Origin: Verrucomicrobiia bacterium
GTDB lineage: Bacteria > Verrucomicrobiota > Verrucomicrobiia > JADLBR01 > JAIBCM01
DNA length: 64,000 bases
Reading direction: 5' to 3'
Assembly (NCBI GenBank): GCA_019694135.1
Contig: JAIBCM010000006.1
Coordinates: forward strand, 49,605-113,604
The number at the start of each line of letters is the position of its first letter. The first letter of the stretch is position 1. This document shows positions 52,434 through 61,616 of this stretch, one piece after another. Made by a program: the position numbers and the translations under genes. The notes under the pieces are model-generated. The model was not told the origin of the DNA and did not search any database. It was given only the letters and a program-made list of their open reading frames with translations.

Positions 52434-55400
52434 CTAAGGTATATAAGGTTTTAAAAATGGGGCTGTTATAGAATGTTTATGTTTTAAAATTTGTTCTGGA
52501 GAACCTTGAGCTACAATTCTTCCACCTCGCTCACCTCCTTCAGGGCCGACTTCAATCACATAATCGGCTTCAGCAATAACATCTAAGTTGTGTTCTATGA
52601 TAACGACGGTGTGACCACTTTCGATCAGCCGATGCACCACTTCGAGCAACCGTTTTACATCGGCCAAATGTAAGCCAATCGTGGGCTCTTCCAAAAGATA
52701 AAGACAATGCCCAGAATTATCTCGCGCAAGTTCAGTGACAAGTTTCAAGCGTTGTGCTTCGCCGCCGGATAAAGTCGGACTGCTTTGTCCGAGGGTGAGA
52801 TAACCAAGACCTGTTTCCTCTAATAATTTTAAAGCGCGGTGAATTTTAGGATGAGCTTGAAAAAAAATAACCGCCTCTTCAACGGTCATTGCCAAACAAT
52901 CAGCGATAGATTTGTCTTTGAATTTAATTTCCAGGGTTTCGCGATTGTAACGTTTCCCCTGGCAAACTTCGCACGGCACATGAAGCGTAGGTAAAAAATT
53001 CATTTCTATTTTGCAAGCGCCTTGGCCTTGGCACGCATCGCATCGGCCACCTTTGCTGTTAAATGAAAACCGACTGCTCGTGTAACCTCGCACACGCGAT
53101 TCCGGAAGTTGCGCAAAAAGTTCACGGATTAAATCGAAAATGCCCACATAAGTCGCTGGCGTGGAGCGCGAGGTTTTGCCAATGGGCGATTGATCCACTT
53201 CAATGACTTTGGTGATGAGTTCGGCGCCTTCTAGTTTATCCCAAAGTTTTGATGTAATTTTTTTCTTTTTCTTTCGATTTTGCACAGTGTCTTGAACTGT
53301 GGGCAAAAGAATTTCACGCATGAGTGTGCTTTTGCCAGAACCGCTAACCCCGCAAAGGACAGTTAAACAATTTAAAGGAATTTTGAGATCGACCGATTTT
53401 AAATTGTTCGCACGAGCACCAGTAATTTGAAGCCAAAACGCGTTGTTATAATCACACCGTTTGCCATAAAGTGGATGGGGCAATGGCTCGCCCAATAATG
53501 TGCCTGTTACCGATCGCGTGTTTTTTGCAATTTCTTGCCATGAACCTTGAGCCATAATTTCGCCGCCGCGTGTTCCGGCGCCGGGACCGAGATCAATCAA
53601 ATGATCTGCTTGACGCATGGTTTCTTCGTCATGTTCCACGATAAGCAGCGAATTTCCTTTTGCTTTGAGTTGCTTAAGAATTTTTAGAAGATCAGCGTTA
53701 TCGCGCGGATGCAAGCCGATCGTGGGTTCATCCAACACATATAGCACACCTTCCAAATTCGAACCCAGTTGCGCAGCAAGTCGAATGCGTTGAGATTCTC
53801 CGCCAGATAATGTTTTAGCCGAACGCGCTAGTTGTAAATAATTCAGTCCTACTTGTTCCAAAAAATGGAGTCGCTGCAGAATTTCGGGAACAATATCACG
53901 CGCAATTTCTTTAGTGCGACCTTTTAAAGAAAGCGAATCAAAAAAGCGTTTGGCTTCTAAAACTGATAAATGGGAAATTTCGCCAATAGTTTTTCCAGAA
54001 AAACGAACTGCGCGTGAAATGGAGTTGAGTCGCTCTCCGTGACATGTGGGACAAATTTTTTGTTCTGAATCCTCGCTCATTTCATATTTGGTTTCACGCT
54101 GCACTTCTCGCTCCAAAGCGCTTTCTGCATCGACCGAACTTTCGAAAATGATTCCAAATCCTTCGCAGGTAGGACACCAACCGTGAGGCGAGTTGTAGGA
54201 AAATTGGCGAGGATCTAATTCCTCAAACGAGCGCCCACTTTTTGGACAAAAGAGGTGAGTGCTAAGTAAAATTTCCTCTCCTTGAGGTGTCATAACTGAA
54301 AATGAGCCGCGCCCATATTTCAAAGAATCATGAATGAGTTGAACGGTTTCGCCGGATTTTTGTTTGCGTAAAAGTGTGCCAGTGAGAACGTCGATGGTGT
54401 GCTCGCGATAACGATCGAGCGCTTTAAATTTAGCTGGCTCAATCCATTTTTTATCCACACGCAATAATCGAAAACCTTTCTTTTCGGCCCACCGTGCAAT
54501 TTCTGTGTGAAAGCCTTTTCGGGCTTTTATGAGTGGAGCCACCACATCCAATGTTTTATATTTTTTTAAAAGGGCATCGATTTGTTTTTGGATTCCGGCA
54601 ACAGTCTGCCGTACTGCCTTCTCTCCCGTTTCTGGATCGTGTTGCACGCCGAGTTTGGAAAAAAGTAGGCGGATGAAGTGATGAATTTCAGTAACCGTTC
54701 CGACCGTGCTTTTGCCACCACCACGTGTGATATTTTGTTCAATGGCAACGGTGGGAGGGATGCCCGTAATGAGATCGACTTCTGGTTTTTCAAATTGTTG
54801 AACAAATTGTCGAGCGTAGGTGTTGAGACTATCCAGGTAGCGGCGTTGACCTTCAGCAAACACAATATCAAAAGCCAGAGTGCTTTTGCCGGAACCGCTT
54901 AAGCCGGTGATAACAGTCATGTTATCTAACGGAATCTTAAGAGAAATATTTTTGAGGTTGTGATGACGTGCGCCGCGAATCTGAATGGTATTTTCTGTTG
55001 GCGATTCAAAACGAGTAGGTGAAGGAGAAAGCCCTTTCTCCTTCAAAATTTTAGAGGAGAAAATGGATTTTAAAAATTTTCCTGTGTGAGAATTTTTTGT
55101 TTCGATAACTTGTTCCGGCGTGCCTTCGAAAATAATTTTGCCTCCTTGCTCACCCCCTTCAGGGCCCATGTCGATGATCCAATCAGCGCTTTTGATCACT
55201 TCTAAATTATGTTCAATGACCAGAAGAGAATGGCCGGCATCGACTAAACGTTGTAGAACCGTCAGCAAAATTCGGACATCATCGAAGTGCAATCCTGTGG
55301 TGGGTTCATCTAAAATCAGTAAATTGCCTTTGCTCTTTTTTTTCTTTTTCGAAGTGGTGGCAGAAAGGTGGCTGACAAGTTTAATGCGTTGTGCTTCGCC

Positions 55401-57968
55401 GCCAGAAAGTTGATTGAGAGGTTGACCGAGTGTCAAGTAACCTAAGCCGACATCGCAGAGAAGTTGTAGACCCTCAACGATTGTGTGGGCATTGGCTTTT
55501 CCACGTGTCGTCATTTCATCCGTTTTTCGAATTTTGAAAAATTCAATCGCCTCATCCAAAGTCATCGCAAGAATTTCAGCAACTGATTTGTCGTGATAGC
55601 GCACGCGAAGCACGTGCGGTTGAAAACGTTGACCGTGACATTCGGAACAAGGAAGATAGATGTCGCTAAGAAATTGCATTTCAATTTTTTCATAGCCCAT
55701 GCCCTGACAACGATCACATCGACCTGTGCCTGTGTTAAAAGAAAAAGCAGAGGCATTAAGACCTTGGCTTTGAGCGGATTCGGTGGCGGCGAAAAGTTCG
55801 CGAATGGCATCGTAAATTCCCACATAAAGCGCGGGGTTAGATCGCGGCGTTTTGCTGAGGGGTGATTGATCGACAAGAACGACTTCATTGATCAAGTCCT
55901 GGCCGATTATTTTTTTTATTTCGCCTGATTCAGAAACGGCTTCATTGCGTGTTTTTAAAATATTTTTGTAAAGAATGTCGAAGGCTAACGTGCTTTTTCC
56001 AGAACCGCTTACGCCAGTGAGGCAAACGAGAGCATTTAAGGGCAATGTGAAGTCGACGTTTTTTAAATTGTGTGACGTTGCGCCGAAAATGGAGATTATA
56101 TTTTCTTGAGAAATTTTTCTTCGTTTTTGTGGAAGAGGAATGCGTGTGCGATAGGAAAGATAATTGGCGGTTAGAGAATTTTTTTGTGATAAAATTTTTT
56201 CTGCTATGCCGGAAAAGACCAAATTGCCGCCTTGTTGACCGCGGCCTGGACCCAGATCGACTAGATAATCAGCTGAGCGAATGATGCTTTCTTCATGTTC
56301 AACGACAACAACTGTGTTGCCGAGATCGCGTAGATGATAAAGGATGCGGGTGAGTCGATCCGTGTCGCGCGGATGGAGTCCAATCGAGGGTTCGTCTAAA
56401 ATAAAAAGGGTGTTTACGAGAGAAGTGCCTAAACACGTGGTGAGATTGACGCGTTGGATTTCGCCGCCGGAAAGTGTGCGTGTTGCGCGATTGAGCGTGA
56501 GATAGCCGAGGCCCACTTCATTGAGATAAGTTAAGCGTGTTGTGATTTCTTTAATCAATAAAGTGTTAGCGTCATCTAGTTTGGGAAACAGCGAAAGTTG
56601 TTTAAAAAAGTCGAGTGCATCATGGGTTGATAGAGCATTGATTTGTGCAAGAGATAAAGCATGGTGTGGGGTGATTAATTTCCAGTTCAATGTTTCCGGT
56701 TGAAAGCGGCCGCCATGGCAGACAGGACAAGTTTGGTAAGCGCGATAACGCGAAAGTAGAACGCGCACATGCATTTTGTAAGTTTTTGTTTCGAGCCAAT
56801 CGAAATAACCTTTTACGCCATACCAACCGCCTTTTTGCCAAATTTCTAAACGTGAAAGGGTTGAAGGCTCTCCTTCAAGAATGAATTTTTTTTGTTCCGG
56901 CGTGAGCTGTTGATAAGGAATGTCGGTCGAAATTTTATGTTTTTTGCAAGCGCGTAGGAGGTCGGCTTGGCATTCTTGGGAATGGCCAGTTCGAAACGGT
57001 TTAATCGCGCCTTGTGCAAGAGCTTTTGTTTTGTCGGGAATCACGAGATCGTAATCGATTTCGATGGTGCGACCAAAACCGTGACATGTGGGACAAGCGC
57101 CAAGCGGATTATTAAAGGTAAAGAGAGCGGGAGTGGGTGCGCGAAAATCTAAATGGTCGTAAGGACAGTGCCAGCGATTGCTATAAAGGAGGGGCTGATC
57201 TTCGACCTGCTGATTATTCAATCGATAAATCGTGATTAGACCTTTGCCGAAAGTAAGCGCATGTTCGAGGGCTTCGATTAGGCGGGTGTTGGATGAGCTT
57301 TGATCTAGCTTGATGCGGTCTTGGATCAAAATTAACTGGTTCGATTTTAAAAGGCCGTTTTGTTTTTGGGCTTCTTCCAGTCGTAAGATTTGATTTTGCC
57401 AAAGAAGTCGTCGAAATCCTTGGGTTTGAACGAAATTGAGTGCTTCGAAAAGTGGAGTGTTTTCTGGAAAGGATAAGGTGAAAGTGATGAGGATTTCCCG
57501 ATTTTTTAGTGCGGGATTGGAGAGTAAGTTTTGCGCGATTGTTTGGGCGTTACTGGGCTGAATTTCACGTTGGCATTGTGGGCAGTAAAGGTGAGCTAAG
57601 TTGGGGAAAAGCTGTTTTAAATAATCGGCAATTTCAGTCATTGTACCCACGGTGCTGCGGGTAGTGCGAATGGGATTGCTTTGTTCGATGGCAATGGCCG
57701 GTGGAATGCCTTCGATGGATTCGACTTGTGGTTTGTCCATCCTTTCCAAAAATTGTCGTGTGTAAGGCGAGAAGGTTTCGACGTAGCGTCGCTGACCTTC
57801 GGCATAAAGCGTTTCAAATGCTAAAGAGGATTTTCCCGAACCACTGGGGCCGGTAATGACTGTTAAAGTGTGATGAGGAATTTCCAGATCAAAATTTTTC
57901 AGATTGTTCTGGCGAAGACCTTTTAAACGAATGTAAGAGTTGTGATTTATTTTTTTCACGTTTTTCAA
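52434..57968 (-). CDS. uvrA: Tandem (double-length) UvrA excinuclease subunit
   Basis: 1,844 residues, twice the normal UvrA. The first half (1 to about 960) and second half (about 980-1844) are each a complete UvrA with two ABC ATPase modules. Walker A loops are near residues 42 (GPSGSGKSS), 656 (GVSGSGKST), 1022 (GLSGSGKST) and 1543 (GVSGSGKST). ABC signatures LSGGE occur four times. Zinc-finger CxxC pairs occur in both halves (CPTCHGFG, CEVCQGKRY). It finds DNA damage in nucleotide excision repair. Start is TTG at 57968 or GTG at 57959. Single-chain tandem UvrA is known in Chlamydiae and Verrucomicrobia. Confidence 0.95.
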   Translation of the reverse strand: MKNVKKINHNSYIRLKGLRQNNLKNFDLEIPHHTLTVITGPSGSGKSSLAFETLYAEGQRRYVETFSPYTRQFLERMDKPQVESIEGIPPAIAIEQSNPIRTTRSTVGTMTEIADYLKQLFPNLAHLYCPQCQREIQPSNAQTIAQNLLSNPALKNREILITFTLSFPENTPLFEALNFVQTQGFRRLLWQNQILRLEEAQKQNGLLKSNQLILIQDRIKLDQSSSNTRLIEALEHALTFGKGLITIYRLNNQQVEDQPLLYSNRWHCPYDHLDFRAPTPALFTFNNPLGACPTCHGFGRTIEIDYDLVIPDKTKALAQGAIKPFRTGHSQECQADLLRACKKHKISTDIPYQQLTPEQKKFILEGEPSTLSRLEIWQKGGWYGVKGYFDWLETKTYKMHVRVLLSRYRAYQTCPVCHGGRFQPETLNWKLITPHHALSLAQINALSTHDALDFFKQLSLFPKLDDANTLLIKEITTRLTYLNEVGLGYLTLNRATRTLSGGEIQRVNLTTCLGTSLVNTLFILDEPSIGLHPRDTDRLTRILYHLRDLGNTVVVVEHEESIIRSADYLVDLGPGRGQQGGNLVFSGIAEKILSQKNSLTANYLSYRTRIPLPQKRRKISQENIISIFGATSHNLKNVDFTLPLNALVCLTGVSGSGKSTLAFDILYKNILKTRNEAVSESGEIKKIIGQDLINEVVLVDQSPLSKTPRSNPALYVGIYDAIRELFAATESAQSQGLNASAFSFNTGTGRCDRCQGMGYEKIEMQFLSDIYLPCSECHGQRFQPHVLRVRYHDKSVAEILAMTLDEAIEFFKIRKTDEMTTRGKANAHTIVEGLQLLCDVGLGYLTLGQPLNQLSGGEAQRIKLVSHLSATTSKKKKKSKGNLLILDEPTTGLHFDDVRILLTVLQRLVDAGHSLLVIEHNLEVIKSADWIIDMGPEGGEQGGKIIFEGTPEQVIETKNSHTGKFLKSIFSSKILKEKGLSPSPTRFESPTENTIQIRGARHHNLKNISLKIPLDNMTVITGLSGSGKSTLAFDIVFAEGQRRYLDSLNTYARQFVQQFEKPEVDLITGIPPTVAIEQNITRGGGKSTVGTVTEIHHFIRLLFSKLGVQHDPETGEKAVRQTVAGIQKQIDALLKKYKTLDVVAPLIKARKGFHTEIARWAEKKGFRLLRVDKKWIEPAKFKALDRYREHTIDVLTGTLLRKQKSGETVQLIHDSLKYGRGSFSVMTPQGEEILLSTHLFCPKSGRSFEELDPRQFSYNSPHGWCPTCEGFGIIFESSVDAESALEREVQRETKYEMSEDSEQKICPTCHGERLNSISRAVRFSGKTIGEISHLSVLEAKRFFDSLSLKGRTKEIARDIVPEILQRLHFLEQVGLNYLQLARSAKTLSGGESQRIRLAAQLGSNLEGVLYVLDEPTIGLHPRDNADLLKILKQLKAKGNSLLIVEHDEETMRQADHLIDLGPGAGTRGGEIMAQGSWQEIAKNTRSVTGTLLGEPLPHPLYGKRCDYNNAFWLQITGARANNLKSVDLKIPLNCLTVLCGVSGSGKSTLMREILLPTVQDTVQNRKKKKKITSKLWDKLEGAELITKVIEVDQSPIGKTSRSTPATYVGIFDLIRELFAQLPESRVRGYTSSRFSFNSKGGRCDACQGQGACKIEMNFLPTLHVPCEVCQGKRYNRETLEIKFKDKSIADCLAMTVEEAVIFFQAHPKIHRALKLLEETGLGYLTLGQSSPTLSGGEAQRLKLVTELARDNSGHCLYLLEEPTIGLHLADVKRLLEVVHRLIESGHTVVIIEHNLDVIAEADYVIEVGPEGGERGGRIVAQGSPEQILKHKHSITAPFLKPYIP

Positions 57969-58041
57969 CAGAATCTAAAACGTAGACAAGTTAGAAGATC
58001 TGTAAAATAAAAGCGGTAATTTGTGAAAACTTTGTTAAGTT

Positions 58042-60906
58042 ATGAGAGTTATGAAAAAGTTGTTTTTTTTGATGGGAATTATTTCATTTTTTGCCATCAC
58101 AGTTTTACCTTTGCGAGCGCTTGTTAATCAAAAATTAAATCACCCATTGTTGCCGGGTCAAAAGGTGGCGAATAGTCCTCTATTTACTTCAGCCGACAGG
58201 ATTGTTTATGGTGTTAATGAAAATGTGATTAATGAGTATGTAGGACTTTTTAGCGTAGATTTTCGTTTGGGTCCGAGTTCGGTGACTAATTTAAATGGAC
58301 TTATGATTCCTGGGGGAAGCATTGTAGATTTTTTGATGAGTTCCAACGGAAACCAAGTAGTATTTAAGGCGTTTAAAGATAGTTTGAATTCATTTGAGCT
58401 TTACAGTGTTCCAACAGTTGGCGGTCCAACGATTAAATTAAATGGGCCTTTTGCGCCAAGCCAAGATGTGTTGGATTTTTTAATCAGCCCAGATAGTTCG
58501 CGTGTGGTTTATCGTGCTGATCAAGATGTGAATAGTTTGTTTGAGCTCTATAGCGTTCCGATAACGGGCGGTCCCGCGACTAAGTTAAATGGTCCTATGA
58601 TGGGTGATGCGCAAGCAGAATTTAGGGTGAGTCCAAATAGCAGTAGAATAGTTTATCTCGCGGATCAGGATGTGAGTGGGCTCTATGAACTTTATAGTGT
58701 TCCTTTGACGGGTGGGAATGTCATCAAGCTAAACGCCCCTTTGGTTTTTAATGGGGATGTTTTAGGTGATGATGCTTCTGGCCCGGGATTTGCAATCAGT
58801 CCTGATAGTTCGAGTGTTATTTATCGAGCGGATCAAGAAATTAATACCTTTTACGAATTGTATGTTGTGCCAATTACTGGTGGATTAGTAACTAAGCTAA
58901 ATGATGCTACAGTAACAAATGTGGCTAATTTTCAAATTAGTCCAAATAGTAGTAGAGTTGTTTATCGCTCTGTCATTTCAACCAATCTTTTCGGATCGGG
59001 AAATCTTTATAGTGTTCCAATGATGGGTGGTGCATCAATAAAAATTGGAACAGCGGTGCTGCCTTTTGTGATCAGTCCCGATGGTAATCGAGTTCTTTAT
59101 AATGGGGATACTAACAATAATAGCACTTTTGAACTTTATAGTGTGCCCATGCTGGGAGGATCTGCGGTGAAATTGAATGGGCCTATTTTGCCCAGCCCAC
59201 TTTTTCTTCCTTGTGTCATTAGTTTAGATAGTAGTCGAGTTATTTTTAACACTGACCAAACCACAGATGATGTATTTGAGCTTTATAGTATTCCTATCGC
59301 AGGAGGGCCTACTACGAAGCTAAATGGACCTTTAGTTTCGAGTGGGGATGTATTAACCGGATTTAAAATTAGCCCCGATGGACAGCGAGTTATTTATCGT
59401 GCGGATCAAGATACTAATAATGTGATTGAACTTTACAGCGTTCCAATTTTGGGTGGAAACATCACTAAATTAAATGGGCCTTTGGTTGCTGGAGGTTTGG
59501 TTTATCCTATTTCGCCTATCCCATATGTTCATCCTGCTGGTGGACCGATTATTTATGTGGCAGAACAAGACACCGATAACGTAAGAGAACTTTATGTGAC
59601 ATTTAATCCGCCAATAATTACTAGTCCGACCAATGCCGTGACATGGGTAGGAAGCAATTTTAACTATACCATTACAGCCGACAACGGACCGATTTTGGGG
59701 TGGGGAGTAAGCAATTTGCCGGTTTGGGCTAGTTTTAATAGCAATGTTATTAGCGGAGTGCCTGATATGGTGAGCACTAACTTTATCACCTTAAGCGCAA
59801 CTAATGTGGATGGTGTGGGTAGTGCTATATTAAGATTAATAGTTAACCCGACCAATGGTGGCACTAATAATATGTTGCCACCTGTGATTACGAGCGCTTT
59901 AAATGTAACCAGTGTGGTGGGTGACAATTTTCAGTACACTATTACAGCTGATAATGGACCGATTACTAGTTTCGGAGCGGCTAATTTACCAAACTGGGCA
60001 AGTTTGAATAATGATATAATCAGCGGAGTGCCTAGCGCAGCGGGTATGTTTGCTATCAATTTATTTGCCACTAATGCGGCAGGATTTGATAGTAAAATGT
60101 TAAACCTAACCATCAATCCAGTCATTACCAACCCACCACCACAAACCAATAATATTCCCAACAGCATTGTTGAATTTACTGGAGATTTTGATGGCGATGG
60201 AACATTGGATTTGTTGGCACAGAAAAAGAAGAAAGTGACCTTAATTACTTTTCCCGCGAGCGGAGTCGATACGACAAAGAATTTAATCCTGGGCAAGAAA
60301 GATAAAGTGGCAGCGGCTAATGTGATTAACTCTAACAACGCCTTAATTGTGAAAAACAAAACAGTAGTAAAAGCAGTTTTAGTGGATAGCAATTTTGCAG
60401 TGATTAAAACGATGACCCTTGGTAACTTGACCAGTCCAAAGATTAAAGTCAAAGCCAGCGGAGATGTGAATGGCGATGGGTTAACGGATATTATTACCCA
60501 ACAAAGAAAAGTCATAGGGGCGTTACTGTCACCCAACTATAATGCTGTAACTTTGGTTAACACAAAGAGTGCAGCGCCAAAAGTGGTGGGAGTGCTAGCG
60601 AGGATTGGTGATAATGGTGATGCAGTAAGTTCTTTGTTATTGGCTAAGGGCAAGAAATTATTCTTTTACGATATTCCGACCAATGTTCCGTTTATTGTTG
60701 GAGAGGAAAATGAACCTCAAGTGAGGCCAGTCTTTGATAAGAAATATAAGGTAAGAGGAGTTGTGGCGGGAACGAATGTGGCAACGGCTAAGCTGATTAT
60801 TAGTAAAGGTAAGAAGATAGGCATTATAAATTATGGAACAACCACATTGGGCGTGCCAGTGTTTAAGACGACTAGAAAATTGGGCAAAATTGTGGGGCCG
60901 AAGTAG
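58042..60906 (+). CDS. Secreted TolB-like beta-propeller, Ig and FG-GAP-like protein
   Basis: 954 residues; a start at 58051 is also possible. Signal peptide 1-27. About ten repeats of 45-55 residues (about 40-515) share the pattern ISPDSSRVVYRADQD...ELYSVPxxGG...KLNGPL, a WD40-like/TolB-type beta-propeller. Two He_PIG-type Ig domains follow (about 520-605, 610-695; both contain ISGVP). Then comes a Lys-rich FG-GAP-like domain with GDFDGDGTLDLL and GDVNGDGLTDII. Ends KLGKIVGPK. It is a paralogue of the gene at the right edge. Exported; role unknown, perhaps surface binding. Confidence 0.88.
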   Translation: MRVMKKLFFLMGIISFFAITVLPLRALVNQKLNHPLLPGQKVANSPLFTSADRIVYGVNENVINEYVGLFSVDFRLGPSSVTNLNGLMIPGGSIVDFLMSSNGNQVVFKAFKDSLNSFELYSVPTVGGPTIKLNGPFAPSQDVLDFLISPDSSRVVYRADQDVNSLFELYSVPITGGPATKLNGPMMGDAQAEFRVSPNSSRIVYLADQDVSGLYELYSVPLTGGNVIKLNAPLVFNGDVLGDDASGPGFAISPDSSSVIYRADQEINTFYELYVVPITGGLVTKLNDATVTNVANFQISPNSSRVVYRSVISTNLFGSGNLYSVPMMGGASIKIGTAVLPFVISPDGNRVLYNGDTNNNSTFELYSVPMLGGSAVKLNGPILPSPLFLPCVISLDSSRVIFNTDQTTDDVFELYSIPIAGGPTTKLNGPLVSSGDVLTGFKISPDGQRVIYRADQDTNNVIELYSVPILGGNITKLNGPLVAGGLVYPISPIPYVHPAGGPIIYVAEQDTDNVRELYVTFNPPIITSPTNAVTWVGSNFNYTITADNGPILGWGVSNLPVWASFNSNVISGVPDMVSTNFITLSATNVDGVGSAILRLIVNPTNGGTNNMLPPVITSALNVTSVVGDNFQYTITADNGPITSFGAANLPNWASLNNDIISGVPSAAGMFAINLFATNAAGFDSKMLNLTINPVITNPPPQTNNIPNSIVEFTGDFDGDGTLDLLAQKKKKVTLITFPASGVDTTKNLILGKKDKVAAANVINSNNALIVKNKTVVKAVLVDSNFAVIKTMTLGNLTSPKIKVKASGDVNGDGLTDIITQQRKVIGALLSPNYNAVTLVNTKSAAPKVVGVLARIGDNGDAVSSLLLAKGKKLFFYDIPTNVPFIVGEENEPQVRPVFDKKYKVRGVVAGTNVATAKLIISKGKKIGIINYGTTTLGVPVFKTTRKLGKIVGPK

Positions 60907-60923
60907 CTTTGACTTGAATTAAC

Positions 60924-60946
60924 CAACTAGTTGAATAAACTAGTTT
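60924..60946 (+). promoter_or_regulatory. Twin palindromic operator before the Phd/YefM antitoxin
   Basis: Two perfect 10-bp palindromes, CAACTAGTTG (60924-60933) and AAACTAGTTT (60937-60946), are 13 bases centre to centre. The second ends 2 bases before the ATG at 60949. TTGACT at 60909-60914 may be the -35. The arrangement fits autorepression by the antitoxin. Confidence 0.65.
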
Positions 60947-60948
60947 GT

Positions 60949-61182
60949 ATGAAGATAAACGAAGTGGGTGCATTTGAGGCAAAGACGCATTTATCAGCTT
61001 TATTGGAGCAGGTCCAGCGTGGGAAACGTTTTTATATTACCAAACGCGGCAAGTGCGTGGCGGAATTGGGGCCTCCGCATCATGAAAAAAAATTGCCACG
61101 TAAAGCAGGTTGGTTGAAAGGTAAAATCTGGACGTCGCCTGATTTTGATGATCCGATTCCGGCTATGGAGGAGTGTTATTGA
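60949..61182 (+). CDS. Phd/YefM-type antitoxin
   Basis: 77 residues from the ATG at 60949; an in-frame TTG lies 18 bases upstream. The N-terminus INEVGAFEAKTHLSALLEQVQRG and then FYITKRGKCVAELGP match the Phd/YefM DNA-binding fold. The C-terminal part (FDDPIPAMEECY) would cover the toxin active site. Its stop (TGA) and the toxin start (ATG at 61182) share one base. Confidence 0.9.
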   Translation: MKINEVGAFEAKTHLSALLEQVQRGKRFYITKRGKCVAELGPPHHEKKLPRKAGWLKGKIWTSPDFDDPIPAMEECY

Positions 61183-61565
61183 TGGACATTCTTATCGACA
61201 CACATGTTTTGATTTGGTTTGCGGAAAAGCATTCGAATTTAACGCCAAAGGTCCAAAGGTGGTTAGAGAACGCGGATAACAAAGTTTTTTTAAGCGTGGC
61301 GAGTTTATGGGAGATGGCGATAAAGGTGAATATAAGTAGGTTAAAACTTTTAGTTCCATTTGAAACTATGGTAGAACAGTTGCCACAAATGGGGTTTGAA
61401 TTAATGCCTATTGAATTGAAGCATGTGACGCGTTTTTCTTCGTTGCCCTTGCATCATAGCGATTCGTTTGATCGAATGTTGGTGGCGCAGGCAATGGAAG
61501 AGAAATTGAATTTGGTTTCGTCGGATCGTTCGTTGTCGCGTTATGGCATTAAAGTTATGTGGTAG
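61182..61565 (+). CDS. PIN-domain toxin partner of Phd/YefM antitoxin
   Basis: 127 residues from the ATG at 61182; a GTG nine bases upstream gives 130. Acidic PIN residues: Asp in ILIDTHVLIWFAE, Glu in SLWEMAIKV, and the C-terminal HHSDSFDRMLVAQAM and SSDRSLSRYG. This is the PIN subtype commonly paired with Phd/YefM antitoxins. An RNase toxin is expected. It lies directly upstream of two ABC-2 permease genes. Confidence 0.9.
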   Translation: MDILIDTHVLIWFAEKHSNLTPKVQRWLENADNKVFLSVASLWEMAIKVNISRLKLLVPFETMVEQLPQMGFELMPIELKHVTRFSSLPLHHSDSFDRMLVAQAMEEKLNLVSSDRSLSRYGIKVMW

Positions 61566-61582
61566 GATCATTTAGATATTTA

Positions 61583-61604
61583 GTAAGCGGAGCGCTTGCT
61601 CTAC
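61583..61604. repeat. REP-like hairpin
   Basis: AGTAAGCG (61582-61589) pairs with CGCTTGCT (61593-61600) around a GAG loop, 7 of 8 pairs plus a wobble. Flanks extend the symmetry (GTA.../...TAC). It sits between the toxin and the first permease. No T-run follows, so an interspersed repeat is more likely than a terminator. Confidence 0.45.
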
Positions 61605-61616
61605 AAAAATTGATTT

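Noticed and set aside
54451..54459. Perfect DnaA-box match TTATCCACA
   Set aside because: It lies inside the uvrA coding sequence as a single copy, with no cluster or AT-rich unwinding region, so chance is the simplest explanation.
58160..59600. CRISPR-like regular spacing in the propeller gene
   Set aside because: The regularity is coding repeats of about 45-55 codons with an open frame throughout; repeats are not identical and there are no cas genes.
59931..60536. 201-codon minus-strand frame opposite the Ig and FG-GAP part of the propeller gene
   Set aside because: Its low-complexity Leu/Pro/Thr-rich translation is the complement of Asn/Thr-rich repeats; no start or context supports it.
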